From: Portunus trituberculatus | Taxonomy: Eukaryota > Arthropoda > Malacostraca > Decapoda > Portunidae | NCBI RefSeq assembly: GCF_017591435.1 | Contig: NC_059301.1 | Location: 33,384,986-33,448,985, forward strand | Reading direction: 5' to 3' | Length of the DNA: 64,000 nt | Shown here: in pieces, positions 1-10,224 of the stretch | How the letters are laid out: every line of letters begins with the position of its first letter | Numbering within the stretch: the first letter of the stretch is position 1 | Notes under the pieces: model-generated | What the model saw: only the letters and a program-made list of their open reading frames with translations | Told to the model about the DNA's origin: nothing | Databases searched by the model: none | Position numbers and translations under genes: made by a program

Positions 1-3000
1 CAGCATTTTTGACAGGTGTGATTTTTCCCCGTTGTAACAGACGGAAAGTAAATCAACTCCTCATACTTTAAGGGTTAATCCTTCTGCTTATGCTGTTACT
101 CTGTCTTCTCCATTGGGCTCTTCCAATCACAATTTCATTTCTGTATCTTGTCCTATTTCTCCAATCCCTCCTCAGGATCCCCCAAAGCGTAGGTGCCTCT
201 GGCGTTTTGCCTCTGCCAGTTGTGGGACTTGAGGAAGTATTATGCTGATTTTCACTAGAATGATTACTGTTTCCATGTCAGAGACCCATCTCTGTGTGCT
301 GAACACATAACAGAGGTGATAGTGACTGGCATGGAGGTGTACATTCCTCATTTTTTTCTTAGACCTAAACCTTCTAAATCTTGGTTTAACACAGCCTGTT
401 CTTGTGCTATACATGATAGAGAGATCGCCACAAAAGGTACTTGAGCCTTCCATCTCCTGAATCTCGTGCACTTTATATTTCTGTCCGGAATCATGCCAAG
501 TCTGTTCTTAAATTTGCCAAACACTCCTTCATAAATAGAAAATATCAAAATCTTTCAAACTCCGTGACTTCTAGCATCTGGCCAATAACATCTCCAATAA
601 CTTTACTTTTTCATCTTTACCTCCTTTATTTCACCCTGATGGCACCACTGCCATCTCTTCTGAACTCTTCTCTCAAACCTTTGCTAACAACTCCACCTTG
701 GATGATTCTGGGCTTGTTCCTCCCTCTCCTCCTCTGAGTATTTCATGCCTACAATTAAAGTTCTTCATAATGATGTTTTCCATGCCCTCGCTGGCCTAAA
801 CCCTCGGAATGCTTATGGTCCTGATGGGGTCCCTCTGATTGTTCTTAATAACTATGCTTCCATGCTTGCACCTTGCTTGGCCAAACTCTTTGAACTATGT
901 CTATCAACTTCTACCTTTCCTTCTTGCTGAAAGTTTGCCTACATTCAGCCTGTTCCTAAAAAGGATGACCATTCTAATCCCTCAAACTACTGTCCTATAG
1001 CTTTAATCTCTTTCTTGTCTAAAGGTTTTTAATCTATCCTCAACAGGAAGATTCTTAAACATTTGTCACTTCACAACCTTCTATCTGATCGCCAGTCTGG
1101 CTTCCGTCAAGGTCGCTCTACTGGTGATCTTCTGGCGTTCTTCACTGGGTCTTGGTCATCCTCTTTTAGAGATTTCGGTGAAACTTTTGCTGTCGTGTTA
1201 GACATATCAAAAGCTTTTGATAGAATCCAGCACAAAGCTTTGATTTCAAATCTGTCCTCCTACAATTTCTATCCTTCTCTGCAACTTTATCTCAAGTTTC
1301 CTTTCCAACCGTTCTATTGCAGCCATGGTAGATGACTTCTCGTAAATCTATTAACAGAGGTGTAACACCTGGTAATCATATACGTAATTATAGAATGGTA
1401 GTGAGGTTCGCAGGAGTAGTGAAGATCGCGGTCCGTGGTGTTGCAGGGAAGCGGGTCTGCGGGTAGGGGAGGGACTGGAAGCCGGCAGTCTCTCCGTGAT
1501 ATCCCAGCTAGTAAGAATGCCAGAGTTTGGTGAGTGTACCTACAGTTATTGTGCTGTTCGATGGACCTCAAAAGTGCACTTAACATAATTTGTTGTCATA
1601 GTGTCATGTGTCATTAGTCATGCCAGTGTTTGCTAGAATGTTATATAATGATGATTATGTTTATTTGACCTTAATAGCTGATGTTGATGTTGATGTTGTT
1701 ATAGCTAGTTTGATTCGTTATATTGTTTGTTTATTTCATCACTTTCTAGCTTACCTTTTATATTCATAAATAGTAGTACATTTCTTAAGTTACCCTAATG
1801 CCTTAACATTAATGTAAAGTATTGAAACTTATTTCTTTGATTTGGTGACATGTGCCTTAGTGATGTTTTGTTGTTCAAGATGTTGGATAAATGATTATTC
1901 CTACTCATGATACACACCATATTTGTAGACTTGAAGAAGTATGTAATGGAATTTGTTAAACATTATTTGGCTAATTTAGGAAATATTTGCAGTTGGACCA
2001 TTCGCCATATGTTCAAGTAAAGCACCCAGAAGAGAATGTGTGTCAATAACCTGGCTTGTACCTTGAAGATATCCCATTAGTATAACACCCAGGAGAGAGT
2101 ACCTTGAAGATATACCATTAGTCTAACACCCCGGAATCGGTGTTATAAGCGGTGTTCCTCCAGGTTCAGTCCTGTCGCCCACTCTCATTCTATTATTCAT
2201 TAATGACCTTCTCAACCAAACTTCTTGTCCTATCCACTCCTATGCTGACAATACCATCCTGATTCTTTTCACGTCCTTTCAGACAACCAACCCTTCAGGA
2301 AGTCATCGGATCATGCAGGGATGCCACAGAACGCCTGAGTTCTGATCTTTCTAAGTTTTCTGATTGGGGCAGAGAATATTTAGTAGTTTTCAATGCCTCA
2401 AAAACTCAATTCTTCCATCTATGAACTCAACACAACCTTCCAGACAACTGTCCCGTCTTCTTCAATGACACTCGACTGTCTCCCTTTTCCACATTGAATA
2501 ACCTCGGTCTGTCCTTTATTCATAATCTTAACTGGAAACTTTACATCTCATCTCTCGCTAAAACAGCTTCTATGAAGTTAGGCATTCTGTGGCATCTCCG
2601 CCAGATTTTCTTGTCCCTCCAACTGCTAACTCTGTACAAGGGCCTTATCCATCCTTGTATGGAGTACTCTTCGTGTGTTTGTGGGATTCCACTCTCACAG
2701 CTTTTCGTTTCATGAACTCCTCTGGTCTGACTGACTCTCTTCAGCCTCTTTCTCACTGCCCAAATGTTGCATCACTTTCTATCTTTTATTGCTATTTTCA
2801 TGCTAACTGTTCTACTGATTTTGCTAACTGCATGCCTCCCCTCCTCCTGCAGCCTCGCTGCACAAGTCTTTCTTCTTCCTCTCATCCCTCTTCTGTCCTA
2901 CTCTCAAATGCAAATGTTAACCAGTATTCTCAAACATTCATACCTTTCCCTGGTAAACTCTGGAACTCCCTGCCTGCTTCTGTATTTACATCTTCCTTAT

Positions 3001-3174
3001 AACTTGACTTTTTTTAAGATGGAGGTCTTAAGACATCTGTCCCTAAATTTTGAATAACTCATGACATTTAAGAGAACTGGTAACCCAGTGGACCTTTTTT
3101 TTCCAATTTTTGTTGCCCTTGGCCAGTTGCCCCTCCTGCATAAAAAAAAAAAATAAATAAATAAATAAATAAAA
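1..3174 (+). mobile_element. Non-LTR retrotransposon, Jockey/BS-like (LINE family A, copy 1), broken
   Basis: The left end is cut by the window edge. The conceptual product starts in the C-terminal end of the endonuclease and linker (about 1-440), then reverse transcriptase blocks: NPRNAYGPDGVP near 800, LSDRQSGFRQGRSTGD near 1080, VLDISKAFDRIQHKAL near 1200. The RT frame is split by a 787-bp solo LTR (1361-2147) and resumes at 2153 with a PGSVLSP-like block, the altered catalytic region (YADN where family members have YADD) and the C-terminal LWNSL region near 2965. The 3' UTR has a T-run and a CCCTTGGCCAGT segment and ends in poly(A) passing into TAAA repeats at 3140-3174. Many stops and shifts make it dead. 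Copies 2 (31687-33833) and 3 (8968-9809) align to it directly. Clade is my judgement from RT motifs; R1/I-group relatives are possible. Confidence 0.88.
1361..2147 (+). repeat. Solo LTR inside LINE A copy 1
   Basis: A 787-bp block that interrupts the LINE reading frame begins TGTAACACC and ends GGTGTTATA, an inverted pair with one mismatch, as expected of LTR ends. It is flanked by AGAGG (1356-1360) and AGCGG (2148-2152), a 5-bp target duplication with one mismatch; the uninterrupted copy at 32890-32920 reads straight across the site. No gag or pol lies between, so this is a solo LTR left by recombination. Near its 3' end a 41-bp unit starting GTACCTTGAAGATAT is tandemly duplicated (2058-2098 and 2099-2139). 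Ty3/Gypsy-type by 5-bp duplication and TG start; the family is not identified. Orientation is unknown without a tRNA-binding site or polypurine tract. Confidence 0.8.
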
Positions 3175-3180
3175 ATGGAG

Positions 3181-3343
3181 CATCTCTAACAGAGGTCATG
3201 TCAAGTAGTGCAGTGATACGCCTATTCTTCTGTATTTTCAGCAATCTTTTCCTCTGTTCTTCTTTGGATAAATCATAAAAATGTGGGGCAGTTCCTTTCC
3301 ATTGCATAGACTCGCATCCACGAACAATGCAAGAAGTGGGCAT
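3181..3343 (-). pseudogene. THAP-type zinc-finger fragment
   Basis: Read from the ATG at 3343 leftward, the frame begins MPTSCIVRGC, giving the C-x4-C pair of a THAP (C2CH) domain start, followed by a KGTAPHFYDLSKEEQRKR stretch that fits the Hx[RY]FP...K region of the fold. The usual tryptophan after this is replaced by leucine (RLLKIQ), and the later Cys and His are not encoded before the frame runs into the tail of LINE A at about 3180. THAP domains bind DNA in host transcription regulators and P-element-type transposases. This is either one exon of a THAP gene or a transposase remnant; the remaining exons are not visible. Low to moderate confidence. Confidence 0.42.
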
Positions 3344-3469
3344 TTTTGTAGAGGTCACAGCTCCTAGGATCATGCGCTCACCACCAGAGACTGTATACAA
3401 CTGACCAAGCATCAGGCCAGAGACCAACCAAACCTTCCAATACATGATGTCAGTACCACCCCCACACAT

Positions 3470-3830
3470 ATCAAGCTTATTTTGTGCTTCAGTGCCCCTT
3501 AGCCAACACTAGTTGGTATTTATCAACACCCTGCTAGCAACCTTGTTACCATGGCAACAATGTCCCCTATACATTGATGGATACCATTTTGCAGGCAGAA
3601 GTTTCTCTGTTCACTTAAGTTTCTTGGATCCTGGCCCAGAGCGTCTCAGTGGGGTTCACCTCCAGATGTAGTGTGGGTGCGCGTGATGTCATGAAGTTGA
3701 GTTAACTCACATTAAATTGAATGAATCGCGTTATTACATTGCATCTCCTTAATTTCATCACTCTGGGCAACAGAAAATGGTCCTGGTGCAATATCCAGGC
3801 TGGGTAGGGGTAGAAAGATACCTGACTCAG

Positions 3831-3836
<6 letters not shown>
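3470..3836. other. Unclassified DNA with a segment shared with the fold-back element
   Basis: No gene is seen. Bases 3528-3660 resemble 46478-46590 inside the fold-back transposon at 45446-46782 (shared GCAACCTTGT, ATGGATRCCATTT and TTCTTGGATCC-like blocks in the same order), so this is probably another diverged copy of part of that repeat or of a common ancestor. Confidence 0.45.

Positions 3837-3919
<83 letters not shown>
3837..3919. repeat. (CT)n microsatellite
   Basis: An uninterrupted CT array of about 41 units. No LINE tail is visible at either edge. Confidence 0.97.
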
Positions 3920-3922
<3 letters not shown>

Positions 3923-4652
3923 ACTATAGAAATAATGATGATGGTAAGTGATTTTTCATACTAGGTACATAAAATAAGAAATAAACCCATGCAAATTTTA
4001 GAGAGGGAATTATAGTCTGCCTTCTACAGGCCATTTTCTGAAGATGACAAATGAGAGAAAATATAAATTTTTATGATAAACTAATCTATTGGTACTATAA
4101 AAAAATAAATTATTTTCAGCATGGCACATCAGTACTTATCCTGATATGAGTCATACGCCTTTTTAATAATAATGAAAGTCAAGTATCCCATCGTATTATA
4201 AATGACTTACATTCTGTAAGATTTTATACAGTATCCGGGAAAGAAAAACACACCGTCTTAGCAGAAAGCAGCCTTGATGCAATATGAGCGTCATCAAATA
4301 TGTCATTAGCGTCCCAGTGACGCAAAATTTGAGTTATTGTGTTGAAGGGGTTAAATATCAAGTTACATTAAACTGAAATTGTGTTGTTTAAACTCATGTT
4401 AATCTAGAGTTGACAGTACATTTTGCCAGAGGAACAACAGTTTGTGATATATGGTTTCATTTTTCTATGATTATGCATAATTTCTCCATTGCAGATCAAC
4501 CTATCATTCAATAATCTTTGAAGCCATTTGCCAATAATTTTTATGTCTCTCTATCTTGAAGTGAGTTCACTTAACCTTGTTACACCTATTACTGAAAAAT
4601 ACAGACTAAGGAAGAGTGTATTCTTAATATTCTCAACATTCTTAACCTTGTC
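3920..4652. other. 3' flank of the MNS1-like gene
   Basis: AT-rich sequence without coding signal, downstream of the last exon on the minus strand. Bases 4326-4361 end in GAAGGGG followed by TTAA and are preceded by TGACGC, like the right end of the TTAA element at 50420-55308, so a short relative of that element may end here; no partner left end was found. No clear AATAAA on the minus strand was found close to the stop codon. Confidence 0.4.
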
Positions 4653-4761
4653 TCAGAGGAGCTGCCTGAGCCGAGCATGGAGCTCTGGACTGAAGTATGG
4701 CATCAGATGTGGGGCATACTTTAATAGTAACTGCTTTTCTTCTTCCTCCAAAATGCTTTTC
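4653..4761 (-). CDS. MNS1-like: MNS1-like gene, last coding exon
   Basis: The acceptor TTATACAG is at 4762 and the exon ends at a TGA (4653-4655). It enters in phase 2: the first G completes the AGG begun by the previous exon. It encodes 35 residues, KSILEEEEKQLLLKYAPHL followed by MPYFSPELHARLRQLL. The run of E, Q, L and K then a Lys-x-Ala-x-x-Leu/Met stretch corresponds in position and pattern to the C-terminal end of MNS1, where vertebrate proteins have an EEER-LLKEHA-type segment and a Gly-Tyr-Leu-Pro motif. The Gly-Tyr-Leu-Pro part is replaced here by a Pro-Tyr-Phe-Ser sequence, so the extreme C-terminus is divergent. Confidence 0.72.
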
Positions 4762-4984
4762 CTGTATAAGAGAAATTGTATCACAGTACTCATATATAAA
4801 AAATACAGGAGGATGAGAAATATTTCATATTCATGCAATAAAATTACTCAGTATTTTAGCATCAGAGTACTACATCACTTCCTTTACCAAAAAGATCCTA
4901 ATGAACCTTATATTCTATGCTCATAATTTCTAGAAAATCAGAATGGCATAGAAAATTATCTCTAACACACTGCAGATTTCTAAC

Positions 4985-5169
4985 CTGAGTTGATTATATG
5001 CTAATTCCTCTTGGTTGTGTAGTTGGTGTTGGTTCATTAACTTGGCTCTAAGTACTCGCCGCTCCTGTAGGAGATGTTCTACCAACTGACGATGGTCCAA
5101 CTGCCTTCGTCTGCGGGCTCCTGCCACAAGTTGGTCTAGCTTGGATTCTTCAGCCATCACTTCTAAAAG
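4985..5169 (-). CDS. MNS1-like: MNS1-like gene, penultimate exon (TPH core)
   Basis: Acceptor CCATTAG before 5169, donor GTTAGA after 4985. Entry is in phase 0 (reads LLEVMAEESKLDQLVAGARR) and exit leaves AG. The internal RRRRQLDHRQLVEHLLQERR is a strongly basic helix with the spacing of the trichohyalin-plectin-homology (TPH) domain signature, in which MNS1, CFAP53, CFAP45 and trichoplein share an LEHRRAVEELIEERR-like sequence. Splice consensus, phase agreement with both neighbours and family-like sequence support it as a genuine exon. The intron to the next upstream exon (19758) is about 14.6 kb and carries DIRS, Tigger, LINE, RTE and SINE insertions. Confidence 0.78.
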
Positions 5170-5573
5170 CTAATGGAAAGGGCAAATTATTTTCTCTGAC
5201 GTACAACTGTTGCAATGACTTGTCTCAAAATGATTCAACAAATTAGGAAGTTTATATCCACAAACTAGAATACAGTATCTATTTCGTAGATAGAGTGTAG
5301 GACAGTGGTAAATTATACAAAAAACACAACAAATCATAGCTGGGTTTAGAGGGGGACACAAGGGAGTTGACACCAATCAAATTTTTTTTCTTACTGTATC
5401 TACATATACAAAAAAGCATTATAGATATATTTTAGTTATCCATTGGTGACATCACAGGATTAAGCCCTCTGGGTCTGAATCCACAAGCTAAATTTCTTAA
5501 ACTGTTTAATGCTGTGAGGTAATGAAATCTAAAACAATCAGGTTGGGTATGAGAATCTTGCAACAAACAAATT
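5170..5573. other. Intronic sequence
   Basis: AT-rich intron on the minus strand immediately upstream of the TPH exon; no coding or repeat signature recognised. Confidence 0.5.
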
Positions 5574-6052
5574 TCACATAGCATCAAAATTGCACGATGT
5601 ACAAGCAAATCCTGACCTTGGGTTATGTGCCTGAAACCAAAGCACTCTTATATGACTAAGGTTCTTTGATAATCCAAAACCATTCTGAGAAACAGCTTCC
5701 TCTGGCTGGGCATCAAGTTGGACTTGTCCCAATTGACCTGAATCCCCAGCCGAGTACACAAAAGAAACAAGGCCCTGGTGTTCTCAATGCATGATGCCTC
5801 TGAGGGAGCAGATACTAGCCAGTCATCCAGATGGTAGTGCAAAGGAATGAAGTAGCAGTAGACCAATGCTGAAACGAGAGCCAACACTGGTAAAATCCTG
5901 AGATGTGGAGGCACAGGGCTTGAAACTGGTAAACCCTGTTTTGCCGTATATAGACGTTCGAGTACTCCACTGTACTCTGTTGGACATGGCTGGTCCATAA
6001 CTGTGAGTGGCTGTCTAGTGAGGTATACAGTCATACATTGTAATTCAAACAT
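5574..6052 (-). pseudogene. DIRS-like reverse transcriptase remnant
   Basis: A minus-strand frame contains HYHLDDWLVSAPSEASC then TRALFLLCTRLGIQVNWDKS and LMPSQRKLFLRMVLD. The order is a Tyr/His-Leu-Asp-Asp-Trp catalytic block, a helix with LCxxLGIQVN, a KS-L-PSQ turn and a (Y/F)LxMxLD strand, which is the palm-to-thumb layout typical of DIRS-order reverse transcriptases (tyrosine-recombinase retrotransposons). The catalytic Asp pair is intact. No tyrosine recombinase, RNase H or split repeats are seen, so this is an isolated fragment inside an intron of the MNS1-like gene. A Ty3/Gypsy origin is less likely because those have YxDD followed by H-x-x-H-L. Confidence 0.55.
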
Positions 6053-6180
6053 CCTTCAATTTAAATAACTAATTCAAACAGGCTTGGTGAACAAATTTCG
6101 TTCTCCAATTTAAATGCAGACATCCCATTTAAACAGACAGTTCCTCTAGTGTTCCTTTTACCCTCTCCCCATCCATTCCC

Positions 6181-6353
<173 letters not shown>

Positions 6354-8272
6354 CTGGCAATCCCCAATTAACGAACAATCACACAATGAAATTTCACTAC
6401 AACAAACATTTCCTTTTACTACCATCTGCTCATATAACAAACACAAAACTCGCTTTAACGAAATTTTATCCAGGTAATTTTTTCCAAGTTTGAAAGCCCC
6501 ACTGTATCATGTAAGCCGACAGGCTTTTCAATACACCAGCACCTCTTGTGGACAAAATGCGCACCACTCACTCCCCTACCCTTCCTCGCTCTTAGTTTAA
6601 AACAATAACAGCATCAGCAGCAGCTCGTTTTCCCTTGCTCAACATGCTACCAAAACGCCCTGCAACCAGCCCTGCAATGTCGCCTAGCATTGCTAAGAAG
6701 ACCAGTTAGTTTTTACCCTCGAAGTGAAGCTGGAGATTATTCACAGACATGAGAGAGGCGAGAAAACTAATAGCATTGCTCGCCACCATCTTGACTCCAT
6801 CTACTGTCTCTACTATTTTCAAGTCAGCAGACTCTATTAAAAAGGCTGGTGAGACCGTATCTTCCTTGCAAGCTAAAAAAAAACCACCCAAACTTGTGAC
6901 TCTGCAATGGATAAAATGGAAAGCCTTGTGGAAATGTGGTACATAAATTTTGTATGCGGTACAATGATGTGTTTTTGTTTACATTCCACAGGTTGCCGGC
7001 TAGTGTCTTTCCCACTCCAATCTCCCTCCCTTCATAAATTTAAGATCAACAACATTATAAAGTTACTTACATACATACATTAGTGTACATTATAATGACT
7101 TAGTCTTAAATTAAACTGCTTAAATGTTTAACTTCATAATTTTTACTTTAATTAAAAAACCTTTTACTGTACAGGCAACCCCCGCTTAACAAAGGTTCAC
7201 ACAACGAAATTTCGCTACAACAAAGGTTTCATTTTACTACCATCTGCTCATTTGACAAACACCAAACTCGCTTGAATGAAGTTTTATTCAGGTAATTTTT
7301 TCCAAGTTTGAAAGCCCCACCATATCACACAAGCTGAGAGGCTTTTGAATATACCAGCGCCTCTCATGGACAACATGCAAACCAGTCACTCCCCCTGTTC
7401 AAAACAATAGTAGCATCAGCAGCAGCTCGTCTTCCCTCACTCAACTTACCAACAAAACGCCCTGCAATGTCGCCTAGTGTTGCTAAGAAGACCAGAAAGT
7501 CTTTTACTCTCGAAGTGAAGCTGGATATTATTCACAGACACAAGAGGCGAGAAAACTAATAACATTGCTCGCCACCATTTTTTTTATTTACTTATTTATT
7601 TATTTTTTTTTATCTTGACTCCATCTACTGTCCCTACTATTTTCAAGTCAGCAGACTCTATTAAGAAGGCTAGTGAGACCATAACTTCCTTGCAAGCTAA
7701 AAGAACCACCTGAACTTGTGACTTTACAATGGATAAAATGGAAAGCCTTGTAGAAATGTGGTACATAAGTTTTGTATGTGATACAATGATGCACCCTTTG
7801 TTTACAGTCCACAAGTTGCCGGTTAGTGTCTTTCCCGTTTCACTCTCCCTCCCTTCATAAATTTAAGATCATCAACATTATAAAGTTACGTACATACATA
7901 CATTAGTGTACATTATAATGACTTAAATTAAACTGCCTAAATGTTTTACTTCATAATTTTTACTTTCATTAAACCTTTCACTGTACTATGATGCACTCTC
8001 GCTTTGTTTACTCTCAATGGAGGTTCAAGTCAGGAGTTAAACTTGTTATAATCGGTTCGCTTAACGCAATTTCGCTTAATGAAGGGTCTTTTAGGAATGT
8101 AACCCTTTCGTTAAGCGGGGTTGCCTGTACTAAGATATACTCTCGCTTTGTTTACTCTCAATGGAAGTTCAAGTCAGCGGTCAAACTTGTTATAATTGGT
8201 TTACTTAACAAAAATTCATGCAACGAACGTTATTTTAGGAACGTAAACCGTTTGTTAAGCAGAGATTGCCTG
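6354..8272 (+). mobile_element. Tigger/pogo-type DNA transposon, outer copy (T1)
   Basis: The left terminus is a decayed CTGGCAATCCCCAATTAACG and the right end reads CGTTTGTTAAGCAGAGATTGCCTG-like, the inverted counterpart of CAGGCAACCCC-GCTTAACG; TA lies at both edges (6352-6353, 8273-8274). Inside, near 6650-6900, is a broken coding stretch with LTPSTVSTIFKSADSIKKA, a helix-turn-helix resembling the CENP-B/pogo N-terminal DNA-binding domain; no DDE domain is present, so it is non-autonomous. A second copy (T2) is inserted at a TA at 7170-7171; after removing T2 the two halves join in register with copy T4. It sits between TA arrays, inside an intron of the MNS1-like gene. Confidence 0.85.
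7172..8127 (+). mobile_element. Tigger/pogo-type DNA transposon nested in T1 (T2)
   Basis: A 956-bp unit begins CAGGCAACCCCCGCTTAAC and ends with the inverted form GTTAAGCGGGGTTGCCTG, flanked by TA at 7170-7171 and 8128-8129. Its interior repeats that of T1, including the helix-turn-helix remnant at about 7480-7700, which here carries an A/T-rich insertion (7578-7614). The flanking T1 sequence (CTTTTACTGTA then TACTAAGATATACTC) closes to the continuous sequence seen within T2 itself. This is a clear case of self-family nesting. No transposase catalytic domain. Confidence 0.9.

Positions 8273-8351
<79 letters not shown>
8273..8351. repeat. (TA)n microsatellite
   Basis: About 38 TA units directly adjoin the right end of Tigger T1; the matching array at the left end (6231-6353) implies T1 entered a TA-rich site or that TA duplications expanded afterwards. 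Confidence 0.95.
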
Positions 8352-8357
<6 letters not shown>

Positions 8358-8834
8358 CTCCCATTGTACCTTTCCTCTCTCTATTGTCTTGTCTCAAACC
8401 TCCCTCACTGTCTCACCTCCCATCCCTCTTACCTGTCAGAAAAAAGGCACAAGGTAGTGATAGTTGCTTTCTCTCCCCCTCATTCATTATCATTTTCACT
8501 TCATCCTTTCTTACTCTTTTTCACTTATATAATTCCATTTTCTTTCTCTATCACTCTCAATCTATTTAGCAATTATCACGATTGTTCTTACTTTCACATA
8601 CACACACATACATGAGAAGCCGCACCGACAGGAAGTGCGCAAGCAGCTCCCAGGGGAAGCACTACAGCAGACGTTGGAACCTGACCTAGACCGTATGTAC
8701 AAGGAGAAGAGGGGCCATAGGGTTCTCCTTTCTCCAAAATAAACAAGATTTGGGTATCACAAAGAACAGAAAATGGAGGGAGAGACGGAACTGGATGGTG
8801 CTGCCAGACGTATGGGATCAAAACAAACGTCATA

Positions 8835-10210
8835 CACCTAACCCTCTGTTATCACGCCATTCCATTATCATGTTTAGGCATTAATGCACACATGAAAATC
8901 TGCAAAATTCAGTTTTAGCGCATCTGGAAAGTTGTTATCGTGCACCCGTTGCAGTAGTAATAGAAGTATAGTTTTTTGTTCAATGCCTCAAAAACTCAAT
9001 TTCTACAACTATCTACTCGACATAACCTTCCAGACAACTATCCTCTCTTCTTCAATAACACTCAACTTCCCCTCTCCTCTACATTAAACACACTCGGTCT
9101 ATCCTTCACTAAAAATCTAAACTGGAAATTTCACATCTCTACTCTTGCTAAATCAGCTTCCAAGAAGTTAGGTGTCCTATGGCGTCTTCGTCCATTTCTC
9201 TCTCCCTCCCAGCTGCTTGCTCTGTACAAGGGCCTTATCCGCCCATGTATGGAGTATGGCTCTCATGTCTGGGGGGGATCCACACACACAGCTTTACTAA
9301 ACAAGGTGGAATCTAAAGCTTTTCGTCTTATCAACTCTTCTCCTCTAACTGACTGTCTTGATTCTTTAAGTCACCGCCGCAATGTTGCATCTTTATCTGT
9401 CTTCTACCGCTGTTTTCATGCTGTCTGCTCTTCTGAACTTGCTAACTGCATGCCTTCCCCCCTCCTGTGGCCTCGCTGCACAAGACTCTCTACTTCTTCT
9501 CATCCCTATTCTGTCCATCTTCCTAATGCAAGAGTTAACCAGTATCTTCACTCCTTCATTCCCTACACTGGTAAACTCTGGAACTCTCTACCTGTGTCTG
9601 TATTTCCACCTGCCTATGACTTAAACTCTTTCAAAAGAGGAGTGTCAAGACACCTCTTACGTTAACTGGACCCTCCTTTTAGATTTTTTTGTTTTTTCTC
9701 TTTCTACTTTCCTCTTAACAGGGCCTGGCAACCAGCGGGATTTTTTTTTTTCCAACACTTTGTTTGCCCTTGGCCAGTGCCCTTGTAATGTAAAAAAAAA
9801 AAAAAAAAATAGTAGTGCTACCCATATCCCAACCACACGCCAACGAATGTTTAGATGGGGGAGGAGGAGGAGGAGGAGGAGGAGGATGAAGAGGTGGAGG
9901 GGGAGAAAGATGATGATCATGAGAAGGAGGAGGAGCCAGCAGCCAATCATCGTTGTGCATTCACATCACGTGATCTGAATAAGGGAGCTGATTGGTTCTG
10001 GTCACTGCTCACCTTCACCACCACCACCATCACCACCCCTCAGTCTCGCACGTGATATTCTACTATTCAGAGCTAGTTTTTTAGGAAAATTTTTTGGGTT
10101 GAAGCACCAATTTATTTATTTCCTATTTATTGTTCACTTCCGTTATCGCGTTTTCTGCTATCGCACGGTTTTTTAGGCACCAATTTCATGCAATAACAGA
10201 GGGTTAGGTG
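8835..10210 (+). mobile_element. TA-flanked DNA transposon with CACCTAACCC termini
   Basis: The left end is CACCTAACCCTCTGTTATC and the right end the inverse ATAACAGAGGGTTAGGTG, an 18-bp inverted repeat flanked by TA (8833-8834 and 10211-10212). The outside sequence on each side joins to the 5' UTR of LINE B, using the reverse complement of 40800-40850 as reference. Target TA and termini fit a Tc1/mariner-Tigger-like element. An 840-bp LINE A copy occupies 8968-9809, leaving about 530 bp of the element itself. A GGA-repeat coding stretch at 9862-9906 followed by FTSRDLNKGADWF may be a remnant of a Tigger transposase C-terminus; weak. Confidence 0.75.
8968..9809 (+). mobile_element. LINE A copy 3, 3' end only (5'-truncated)
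   Basis: One uninterrupted frame, 8976-9665, encodes 229 residues of the region after the RT palm: FNASKTQFLQLSTRHNLPD, then LYKGLIRPCMEYGSHVWGG, RRNVASLSVFYRCFHA and GKLWNSLPVSVFPPAYD. This is the best-preserved 3' portion of the family in the window. The 3' UTR has a T-run, CCCTTGGCCAGTGCCCTT and an 18-A tail (9792-9809). The catalytic domains are absent because of 5' truncation, as is usual after target-primed reverse transcription. It lies wholly within the CACCTAACCC transposon, so it arrived later. Confidence 0.88.
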
Positions 10211-10224
10211 TATTTTGAAAACCA

